A stretch of 8,760 bases of DNA from Candidatus Aminicenantota bacterium (GTDB taxonomy: Bacteria; Acidobacteriota; Aminicenantia; Aminicenantales; Aminicenantaceae): contig WTAW01000345.1 of the NCBI GenBank assembly GCA_013139435.1, positions 1-8,760 of the forward strand. The letters run 5' to 3'. A program made the translations under genes and the position numbers. Under the pieces are notes generated by a model. That model saw only the letters and a program-made list of their open reading frames with translations. It did no database searches and was not told the origin of the DNA. The stretch's first letter is position 1; the number at the start of each line of letters is the position of its first letter. Shown here piece after piece: positions 1 to 6,424 of the stretch.

Positions 1-653
1 GTTATGAAGATGACCCGAACAAAAGGACCACGATCGCCACAGAAGTGAATGTTTTGAAAAACTTTCGCCCCCAACTTCCTGATCATTACAGGGACGCAGA
101 TATTCTATTCTTGGCCAATATCGATCCTGAACTCCAGGAGGATATCCTTGCACAGATGAGCAATCCTCGGCTTGTTGCGATGGATACCATGAACTATTGG
201 ATCCAGACGCGAGCAGCGTCATTGTTGAATGTCCTCAACAAAGTGGATGTGTTTTTTGCGAATGACGAAGAGGTTAGAATGTTGACCGACGAGCTGAACC
301 TGATCACAGCAGGAAAACGACTCTTGGAGAAGGGGCCATCGCTAGTGGTCATTAAAAAAGGGGAGCATGGAGCGCTTCTCCTGAGTAAAGATTTTGTTTT
401 TGTTGCGCCAGCCTATCCCAGTGAGGCTGTGCTGGACCCGACGGGTGCAGGCGACAGTTTCGGCGGCGGATTCTTGGGCTATTTGGACAATGTCGAATCC
501 TATGCAGAGGGGGACATTCGAAAAGCTGCGGTCTACGGAAGCGTCTTGGCTTCCTTCACCATCGAAAAATTCGGTATCGACCGCCTCGAATCCTTGTCAT
601 CCGAGGAGATTGAAAACCGATTTGCAGAATTTCAAAAACTTGTTTCATTTTGA
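1..653 (+). CDS. PfkB-family carbohydrate/nucleoside kinase, 5' truncated by the window edge
   Basis: This is the C-terminal part of a PfkB (ribokinase-like) kinase, which transfers the ATP gamma-phosphate to a sugar or nucleoside hydroxyl in the cytoplasm. The reading frame is open from base 3, so the in-frame GTG at 45 is probably not the true start. About 216 residues are present and roughly 90-100 N-terminal residues, including the first PfkB signature, lie outside. Counting from the GTG, the second signature DPTGAGDSF is at 131-139, with D137 of GAGD as the expected catalytic base. The NxxE motif (N73-D-E-E76), which helps position Mg-ATP, is also present. The substrate cannot be read from this fragment; ribokinase-, adenosine kinase- and ADP-heptose-type relatives share these motifs. 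It converges on the minus-strand cluster and is probably a separate unit. The family call is secure, the substrate unknown. Confidence 0.93.
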   Translation, partial: YEDDPNKRTTIATEVNVLKNFRPQLPDHYRDADILFLANIDPELQEDILAQMSNPRLVAMDTMNYWIQTRAASLLNVLNKVDVFFANDEEVRMLTDELNLITAGKRLLEKGPSLVVIKKGEHGALLLSKDFVFVAPAYPSEAVLDPTGAGDSFGGGFLGYLDNVESYAEGDIRKAAVYGSVLASFTIEKFGIDRLESLSSEEIENRFAEFQKLVSF

Positions 654-937
654 GGAAGCAACTTCTCTGCTGTGAAGTTGTCTGGATCCTCATCCCACTC
701 ATTATTGGAGATATTGATGTCAAAACTAATGTCCTTTGTCCACCCATCAGGGACTGGAGACATTTTCGTCCTCTCGAATGATCGTATCTCCCGGAGAAGC
801 TATTGTTTAACTTAAAGTTGAAGCGATTGTGAGAGAATCCCTGAGGATTAAGATCCCTCGGAGGCATTCCTCTGTGCCCGTTCGGATTGCCTCCACAGTC
901 CTTGATATTTAACTCTTGGGCCTTGAACTCAAAAAAA
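654..937. other. Convergent intergenic region with inverted repeats, no supported gene
   Basis: This 284-bp stretch lies between the stop codons of the kinase (+) and the cytidylyltransferase (-). Besides the 659-680 hairpin it holds three other dyads. TCTCC-C-GGAGA lies at 787-797. A bulged stem at 841-861 has core GGAT-TAAG-ATCC. A 7-bp repeat GGAGGCA (860-866) and TGCCTCC (888-894) has a 21-nt loop. The last two share bases 860-861, so they are mutually exclusive if transcribed. A long minus-strand open frame crosses the region but has no RBS or recognisable domain and is treated as chance. I see no tRNA or other known RNA. Confidence 0.4.
659..680. terminator. Candidate weak hairpin terminator after the PfkB gene
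   Basis: A perfect 7-bp inverted repeat, CAACTTC (659-665) and GAAGTTG (674-680), with an 8-nt loop, begins 5 bases after the kinase stop codon. It sits between convergent transcription units, where a bidirectional terminator is expected. Neither side has a proper T-run: the + strand continues TCTGGATCC and the minus strand CTTCCTC. It is therefore not a classic intrinsic terminator. It could be a weak terminator or a 3'-end-stabilising stem. Confidence 0.35.
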
Positions 938-1660
938 CTAAGCCTTCCCCATGTCCTCAAATATTTGGCATGCTTTTTGTAAGGCATTCTCATCATCTAT
1001 ATCAATCCATATCCTATCTCCGATATCCATCACTCTTGCTTTGCGCTTGTTCGCAAGCATCCGGATACCGCCAGATAGGGTGGGATCGCCCATCTTTATG
1101 CTTTGTTCGAGGGCAGAAAAAATTGCTGGTGTACAGAGGAATATTCCAGTATCAAAGGCGTTGTATTCCTTCAGATTTTTTCCGATATCGATAATTCTGT
1201 CGTTTTCTCTTTTTACCTTTGTTGCTTCTTCAAGATCAACTAAAGTGTTATTCTCAATATTGCAATCGACGGCCAATACAACTTCATCATCATTTAAAGG
1301 GAATTTTTTTAGCCTTTCGATTATGGAGGTATCAAAAATATGATCAGACATCAGTAATAGGAACTTTCCTTTGAAATGTCCCTTGGCTTTTAGCACAGAC
1401 AAGCCATTTTCTTTTTCCCACTCCTCATTGTGAATGACATTGATTTTTAAGTTTCTTTTTCCCGAAATTTCATCAAGAAAGCCCCTAATTTCTTTTGCTT
1501 GATATCCTGTCACGACAACAAAACCATTGATCCCTGCTTTGTTGGCCAAGAGTAAAATGTGTTCTAGGAGAGGTGTTTTGCCCAATAACACAAGAGGTTT
1601 TAAATCGGAGATATGGGATAAGCGTTTTCCTCTTCCAGCCGCAATAATTAGGCTTCTCAT
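938..1660 (-). CDS. IPCT-like nucleotidyltransferase (probable CTP:inositol/polyol-1-phosphate cytidylyltransferase)
   Basis: This 240-residue, single-domain GT-A/Rossmann-like nucleotidyltransferase would activate a phosphorylated alcohol with CTP (NDP-alcohol plus PPi) in the cytoplasm. The nucleotide loop AAGRGKR is at residues 7-13, K21-P22 follows, SDH with metal-binding D106 is at 105-107, and a second acidic cluster WIDID is at 218-222. The blocks EATKV (145-149), IGKNLKE (159-165) and DTGIF (170-174) recall, from memory, the cytidylyltransferase half of archaeal and Thermotoga IPCT-DIPPS fusions, more than glucose-1-phosphate uridylyl- or thymidylyltransferases. The ATG overlaps the stop of the upstream CDP-alcohol phosphotransferase (ATGA, 1657-1660), implying translational coupling and joint function. 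The family is firm. The inositol-phosphate substrate is inferred; LicC-like choline-phosphate or glycerol-phosphate activation remains possible. Confidence 0.85.
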   Translation of the reverse strand: MRSLIIAAGRGKRLSHISDLKPLVLLGKTPLLEHILLLANKAGINGFVVVTGYQAKEIRGFLDEISGKRNLKINVIHNEEWEKENGLSVLKAKGHFKGKFLLLMSDHIFDTSIIERLKKFPLNDDEVVLAVDCNIENNTLVDLEEATKVKRENDRIIDIGKNLKEYNAFDTGIFLCTPAIFSALEQSIKMGDPTLSGGIRMLANKRKARVMDIGDRIWIDIDDENALQKACQIFEDMGKA

Positions 1661-2616
1661 CGTTTATCTCTATTCTTTTCTCCGTTGGGTTTATTATCCG
1701 TTCTAGATTTGGCAATGGATACAAGATGTTTAATCTTATTTTCCTGTAATGTAGCTGCATAAATAAAAACTATATTCAAAACAACAAGTTCAAATATAAA
1801 AAACAACTCCGGTTTTTTAAGAAGAAGTAAGGCGAACAGGGTGAATTGCCTTACGTTGATGGTGAGCATATTGTAGTATTTATTCATGGGCTTGATTGAT
1901 CTCCTGTATTCTTGTGACAACCAAGAAGGTATTTTTTCCCGATAAATCTTTTCTATCATAGTTGTCAGAATTCTGTAGCTTTTAGTAAACATTTGCAGAG
2001 ATAAAATATATTTTAGCTCGATATACACAATGAATTTATTTATAAATCTGCCTTTCCATTTCAACATTTGATATTGATATAGAAGTTGATCTAAAGAGCC
2101 GATTTCACAAAATTTTGGTCCTTTGACAAAATAGAGGTACCCATTGCGATAGTAATCTCCCCAGGCTGCTTGGATATAATGGCTTGCACCCGCTAAGATA
2201 GCCACCGCAAAGATCCATTTAGAGTGCCCCTCATGAATATACCTAAGGCAAAGATGTATATAAATACTGAGAAAAATAACATGACTGGATATTCCGTCGA
2301 GAATTCTTCCCATGTGTGATTCTGAATGTGTCATACGCGCCAGTTGTCCGTCGGCACTATCGAGAGCATTGGAAAAAATTTTTAAAAAGATTCCGATCAT
2401 ATTTATGGTTATAGAGGAATAATAAAAAAGATGTCCTGAAATCACTCCCGTTATCATACCAAGTATTGTGACTGTATTTGGCGTGAGTTCTATTGATCTG
2501 GCAGATAGGGCGAGCATGTAGCCAATAGGCCTGAAGAAATAAATGTCGATGAATTCTTCCACATCTTTGTCTTTGTAAGTTGATTCTATCTGAGTTTTAT
2601 GAAAATCTATCGCCAT
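1657..2616 (-). CDS. Membrane CDP-alcohol phosphotransferase with an altered catalytic motif
   Basis: This 319-residue integral membrane enzyme of the CDP-OH_P_transf family moves a phospho-alcohol from a CDP-alcohol to an acceptor hydroxyl. The signature D86-SA-D89-G90-QL-A93-R94-(8)-G103-RIL-D107 is intact. The fourth Asp, expected at 111 as the catalytic base, is serine (context D107-GIS-S111-H112). TPNTVT (45-50), typical of the family before its first helix, is present. Hydrophobic segments lie near 47-65, 70-85, 112-127, 132-150, 257-267 and 271-293; the charged stretch between, about 170-250, is a soluble insert. The C-terminus is strongly basic. The ATG at 2616 has a GGGAG at 2629-2633, 12 nt away. 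A 6-bp inverted repeat (2621-2626/2649-2654) would place that RBS in a loop. It overlaps the cytidylyltransferase gene, which probably supplies its CDP-alcohol. It resembles DIPP synthase and phosphatidylinositol-type synthases; acceptor unknown. Confidence 0.85.
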   Translation of the reverse strand: MAIDFHKTQIESTYKDKDVEEFIDIYFFRPIGYMLALSARSIELTPNTVTILGMITGVISGHLFYYSSITINMIGIFLKIFSNALDSADGQLARMTHSESHMGRILDGISSHVIFLSIYIHLCLRYIHEGHSKWIFAVAILAGASHYIQAAWGDYYRNGYLYFVKGPKFCEIGSLDQLLYQYQMLKWKGRFINKFIVYIELKYILSLQMFTKSYRILTTMIEKIYREKIPSWLSQEYRRSIKPMNKYYNMLTINVRQFTLFALLLLKKPELFFIFELVVLNIVFIYAATLQENKIKHLVSIAKSRTDNKPNGEKNRDKR

Positions 2617-2682
2617 AGTCTATGTCTGCTCCCAGGTCTTTCCTTCCGGACATATAGAAAATCAGAAATAGAATTTCAGGTC

Positions 2683-3816
2683 CTATGCATCCCTCATTTT
2701 TATGTCCAACCTCCCGATCTCTCTGCTGACCATGGTCTTGATAAATTCCTGCCAATGTACACACTCTTCGGGTGCTAGTACTCCTTTTCCTTTGATATAT
2801 CCATCGATAAACATTTGAGCACCTATTGACGCCGGTGTTCCTGTCCCACTCGTTATCATGCCTGAAGAGGTGTAGGTGATGATCTTGCATTCTCCATTAC
2901 GCCATCCTTTCACATCCACACGAAGGGCTCCCTCTTTTGGGATCTTTTTAAGGCTTTTACATATTTTGTAGAAGTACGCAGCCGCAAAATCCATATGATC
3001 TATCAAATTCCCTTTGACTCTGATCGGTCCACTTGAATCTCTTACCATTTTTCCCAAGTTGCGTATGAGGTCGTTAATGAATGGAGGGTGAAAAGTCGCT
3101 TTGTCATCCACGATCTTTGCTGTCTTGAAGACACGGGAAAGAGTTATCGGCTCTGGATGTCCAACATGGAAAACATCCATTGGTCCTATAGGCTCAAGGA
3201 ACTCCTTCCGTTCTTTGCCATCCACGAATGATTCCACTTCAATCATTTTCTTGTTCTGATATGTTAAAGCCTTTCCCGACAATGAATAGAGCAGATGATA
3301 ACTCAAGGCCAGCCCGCCAGAGTCTGCCCCACTCATGACCCAAGCCGTATGAATCTCGTCAACAGTATCCAGCTGGTCTGAAGCGGCTTTGGCAAAAACA
3401 TTATTGATTCCAGGACTAGCACCAAGGCCCATGACAATAATAATTCCAGCGTCTTTGGCCCTGTCATCCAATTCAAGCATCTTATATGTTGTTTCGTAAT
3501 CATCGTTGATGTCGATCAGATTAACTTTCGCCTCTATGGCTGCTTCCGCAATTTTGACCTCATATTTATAATTGGGGCCGACACAGTTTATGGCCACATC
3601 ATAACTATGCATCAAAGAGACCAGTTTTTTTCTATCTTCAATGTCTATTTGGTGTATTGAGACGTTGATTTGCCTCCCCTTTAATTTGGGCAGCAGTTTC
3701 TTGACTTTCTTTATGCTTCGTGTGGCAATAGTAAGGTCCTTGAATTTCCCATGTTTATACAGGTCTTCAATTGCAGACGCCCCCATCTCTCCGCATCCAA
3801 GTACTAAAACTTTCAT
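2683..3816 (-). CDS. Saccharopine dehydrogenase / lysine 6-dehydrogenase-like NAD(P) oxidoreductase
   Basis: This 377-residue protein has an N-terminal Rossmann fold beginning MKVLVLGCGEMG (G7-x-G9-x-x-G12). The conserved GLGASPGINN (130-139) is where saccharopine reductase/LYS9-like enzymes join the nucleotide and substrate domains. The C-terminal GVLAPEECVHW is also characteristic. Length and layout match L-lysine 6-dehydrogenase and related proteins better than the longer saccharopine dehydrogenases. Known members make or break a C-N bond at an amino acid carbon (oxidative deamination or reductive amination) with NAD(P). Here the substrate is unknown. A perfect AGGAGGA lies at 3821-3827, 4 nt before the ATG. 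It is 30 bp downstream of the acyltransferase-like gene and 66 bp upstream of the CDP-alcohol phosphotransferase. The neighbours suggest supply of an amino or imino intermediate rather than lysine catabolism, which is inference. Confidence 0.82.
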   Translation of the reverse strand: MKVLVLGCGEMGASAIEDLYKHGKFKDLTIATRSIKKVKKLLPKLKGRQINVSIHQIDIEDRKKLVSLMHSYDVAINCVGPNYKYEVKIAEAAIEAKVNLIDINDDYETTYKMLELDDRAKDAGIIIVMGLGASPGINNVFAKAASDQLDTVDEIHTAWVMSGADSGGLALSYHLLYSLSGKALTYQNKKMIEVESFVDGKERKEFLEPIGPMDVFHVGHPEPITLSRVFKTAKIVDDKATFHPPFINDLIRNLGKMVRDSSGPIRVKGNLIDHMDFAAAYFYKICKSLKKIPKEGALRVDVKGWRNGECKIITYTSSGMITSGTGTPASIGAQMFIDGYIKGKGVLAPEECVHWQEFIKTMVSREIGRLDIKMRDA

Positions 3817-3846
3817 TTTATCCTCCTGTCCATGATGTTTTCACCG

Positions 3847-4965
3847 TCAGAGCAATTTCTGAAAAATCCTGTAACGTTTGTAGACTTTTCCTCCTAATCG
3901 TTCCATCTCGGCACGCACTTTAAAGTTGGATTCGAGCTCATGATGGCTGTCCCAGAATTCGATCCCAACTTTATGGGAAGATTCGATCAATTTTACGCCC
4001 ATTATCGCATCCAGGCCTTTTCCTCTGCATTCCTCTTTAATGGCGCCAAGATAGAGATCCAGCTGTTTTGTCTTCTTTGCCGCACTAAGAATCTTGAATA
4101 CACCCAGTGGAAAGAGACGTCCTCTTGCTTCGCGGATGCCCGAGGCCATGTTCGGAATTCCAATCGTAAAGGCAACAACTTCACTATTTTTCGTGATGAT
4201 TTTGACAAAATTAGGATTCACAACAGGAAGATACTTCTTGCTCAGTTCATCCATCTCCTCCTCTTCGAGAGGGGAATACCCGTAGTTTTCTTTGAATGTA
4301 TCGTTCATCAGCCGAAAGATGGGCAGAATATAAGGCTTAAGTTGTTTCCTCTTGGTAAACTCGGTCATGGAATAAGCCCTCTTTCTTTCAATCCTCTTGT
4401 AAATTCTCTTGAAAAGCTCAGGAATTTTTTCTGGAACATCCACTCTGTAGACAACATAATCCACCTCTTTTTTGTACCCCTCCTTTTCTAGAAGCCGAAT
4501 CATGTATTCATAATTGTAGTACGTGGACAGAGTTGGCTCGTGCTCAAAACCCTCGATTAAGTAACCCTCAGGATCTTGATCAGAAAAACCCATTGGCCCA
4601 ATGCATTTTTGCATATTCTGCTCTCTGGCCCATTTTTCTATGAAGGAGAGCAACTTATGTGCCACCTCCTGATCGTCCTCACATTCCAGATAACCGAATC
4701 TTCCAATTTTTTCTTTGCGGTAGCTGTTGCATCGATGATTGATTATCCCCATAATGCGACCTACGCATTCATTGTTTCGATAGGCAAGGACGAGTACAGT
4801 CTGTGAGTGAAAAAACGCCCTATTCTTTTTCGGGTTGAAGTACTTCCGTTCTTCACTATAGATAGGAGGAACCCATTTTGAGTGGTTGCGATGGATTCTG
4901 GCGGGAAGATAAATGAACGCTCTGAGTTGTTTCCAATTCAATCCCTCACGGAGTTCCACAGACAC
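3847..4965 (-). CDS. GNAT-like N-acyltransferase, about 370-aa subfamily
   Basis: This 372-residue cytoplasmic protein looks like an acyl-CoA N-acyltransferase (GNAT fold), with an N-terminal accessory half and a C-terminal GNAT half. The acyl-CoA pyrophosphate-binding loop is best matched by C313-RGKG-LDA (314-320). The tail holds an E-x-N-FKVRAEMERLGG-x-VYKRYR-type ending (345-366) that I associate with a poorly studied family of large GNAT-like proteins in bacteria, some near lipid or aminotransferase genes. That association is from memory. The start is GTG at 4965, because the nearby upstream ATG (minus-strand ATG GAG AAC TAA) hits a stop at once. GGAGA at 4972-4976 is 6 nt upstream of the GTG. 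It follows radical SAM B after 89 bp and precedes the dehydrogenase by 30 bp. It would plausibly acylate an amine made by the other enzymes. The substrate is unknown. Confidence 0.7.
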   Translation of the reverse strand: MSVELREGLNWKQLRAFIYLPARIHRNHSKWVPPIYSEERKYFNPKKNRAFFHSQTVLVLAYRNNECVGRIMGIINHRCNSYRKEKIGRFGYLECEDDQEVAHKLLSFIEKWAREQNMQKCIGPMGFSDQDPEGYLIEGFEHEPTLSTYYNYEYMIRLLEKEGYKKEVDYVVYRVDVPEKIPELFKRIYKRIERKRAYSMTEFTKRKQLKPYILPIFRLMNDTFKENYGYSPLEEEEMDELSKKYLPVVNPNFVKIITKNSEVVAFTIGIPNMASGIREARGRLFPLGVFKILSAAKKTKQLDLYLGAIKEECRGKGLDAIMGVKLIESSHKVGIEFWDSHHELESNFKVRAEMERLGGKVYKRYRIFQKLL

Positions 4966-5054
4966 TTTAGTTCTCCATTATCTAGATAAAACGTCTGATA
5001 GATCCCTCTGACATTCGTTCTTCAATCCTGTTGTCTGAGTTCATAATTCATCCA

Positions 5055-6278
5055 TCAGGCAGATTTAAATTTTTTCCCTGAGACGCTCTCTTCACTCGGT
5101 GAGATGAGTCCGCCAAACATTCGGTACTCATCGAGCCGACAAGAATGTATCAATTCCCCATTGTAAACCATCATATTCAAACATCCATCACAAAGGTTGG
5201 CTCTTCCTTTCAAATATTCATTGGGCTGTTGGAGAGAGATACTTTGTACATAGATCTTATCAAATAGAGTCTGCGGTCTTCGAAGCGCGAATCGCACGAA
5301 ATTGGAAAAGGCACGAAGGACATCTCGATCAAAGAAGGCAAGAAGAAACACTTTTTTTCCTGCATTAGCTTTCCTCATAAAAGCGCAATAGCGACCTTTA
5401 AGCAAATGGTAGGCATTCTGAACAAGTTTCATGCTCTTTGGGCCCATGATTCCAAACAATTGGTGTTCCGTCCCGATGTTGACAGAAATTAAGAACTTCA
5501 GTGATTCTGGATCGACCGTGCCCTTAAGATAGGCCGATGCTCTGTAGCCGTGGTAATAATCCTCCAAAATATCAAACATCTCTCTGGACGTGATGTCGAT
5601 TTCGTTCTCGTATTGTGTGGCATGCTGAAATCGTGCCACATCGATCCTTTCTCCATCAACCCTATATACAATCTCCGCTTCTATTGGTATAGCGCGGAAA
5701 GCGATGAGAGAGACGTGCTGCACTTTGTGGACGTTTTTCCTCGTCCAGTCCACAACAGCAGGAAGATGCGGCAAGCTAGCCCTGAAAATTGTTATGTTAT
5801 ATCCGCATTGAACACTCCCGATATCCCAGCAGAGGTCAGCGAAGTGCTGTCTGAGCTCATTCATCTCGGCCTCGTTTTTCCCTGTGTGTCCCGGCCTTTT
5901 CTGACCGCTATCAACATGGAAGTGGTATTTTGCCAGACCGGCTTTTTTTAATTCGATTGCCAGGCTCCTCGTTAGCTTCTCGCCATTTGTCAGCAATACG
6001 GGCTTCATACCGTGAGAGCGGATAAAATCGATGACTTCAAGAATTTCAGGATAGAGCAAAGGTTCTCCTCCGGCCACCGCCATCCGGTCACAATTGGTCA
6101 ATTTCTGACAGAGTAAAATGTCCTCCTTCACTTCTTCCAGGGGACGATGACCTTCTATTCTGTGACGGTAACATCCTGGACAATGCAGATCGCATTCATC
6201 CGTGACTTCCACCCAACCGCCGGCATTGTCATGTTTTGACCAGGGCAGCCTGTAAAGCTTGTCCTTTTTGATACCCAT
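5055..6278 (-). CDS. Radical SAM protein B, paralogue of A, with C-terminal cysteine triad
   Basis: This 407-residue radical SAM enzyme carries C29-DLH-C33-PG-C36, the CxxxCxxC that binds the SAM-cleaving [4Fe-4S] cluster, and GGEP (70-73) for SAM binding. Shared with protein A are the N-terminal LPW..DN..W.E.T block, NC63D, FHVDSGQ-x-RP (120-128), NELRQHFAD (140-148), C158-x-x-N-x-T-I-F, G-x-KSM-x-L-x-QN (279-288) and C363-DG-C366-(13)-C380-RLDEY. The C-terminal triad could ligate an auxiliary Fe-S cluster, but its spacing does not match the SPASM pattern I know. No signal peptide or membrane segment is seen. AGGGGA at 6285-6290 lies 6 nt from the ATG. A 146-bp gap separates it from A. That gap has an AGTAAAA direct repeat (6336-6342, 6351-6357) and no clear terminator. 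The reaction is unknown. I do not see a B12-binding domain. Confidence 0.85.
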   Translation of the reverse strand: MGIKKDKLYRLPWSKHDNAGGWVEVTDECDLHCPGCYRHRIEGHRPLEEVKEDILLCQKLTNCDRMAVAGGEPLLYPEILEVIDFIRSHGMKPVLLTNGEKLTRSLAIELKKAGLAKYHFHVDSGQKRPGHTGKNEAEMNELRQHFADLCWDIGSVQCGYNITIFRASLPHLPAVVDWTRKNVHKVQHVSLIAFRAIPIEAEIVYRVDGERIDVARFQHATQYENEIDITSREMFDILEDYYHGYRASAYLKGTVDPESLKFLISVNIGTEHQLFGIMGPKSMKLVQNAYHLLKGRYCAFMRKANAGKKVFLLAFFDRDVLRAFSNFVRFALRRPQTLFDKIYVQSISLQQPNEYLKGRANLCDGCLNMMVYNGELIHSCRLDEYRMFGGLISPSEESVSGKKFKSA

Positions 6279-6424
6279 TGCGTATCCCCTTAGAAGCCAT
6301 TCTATCGGAAGTTCTGAAAATTTATTTCCAGATCAAGTAAAACATCACTGAGTAAAATCAGCCGGCTTTTCCAATCGATTTTTGCTTCTGTGGAGTGGCT
6401 TTTTCGTTCATATATTTCTGGTTC

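Noticed and set aside
860..895. tRNA-like end (7-bp acceptor-like repeat with a GTTCGGAT loop-like segment)
   Set aside because: Only 21 nt separate the two arms, so no cloverleaf is possible, and T-arm pairing fails.
556..996. 146-codon minus-strand open frame across the convergent intergenic region
   Set aside because: It overlaps the kinase and the cytidylyltransferase in other frames, has no RBS or domain, and its composition (Arg, Pro, Asn and Gly runs) looks random.
3940..4491. 183-codon + strand frame opposite the GNAT-like gene
   Set aside because: It lies entirely antisense to a well-supported gene with motifs and an RBS, and its translation shows no domain.
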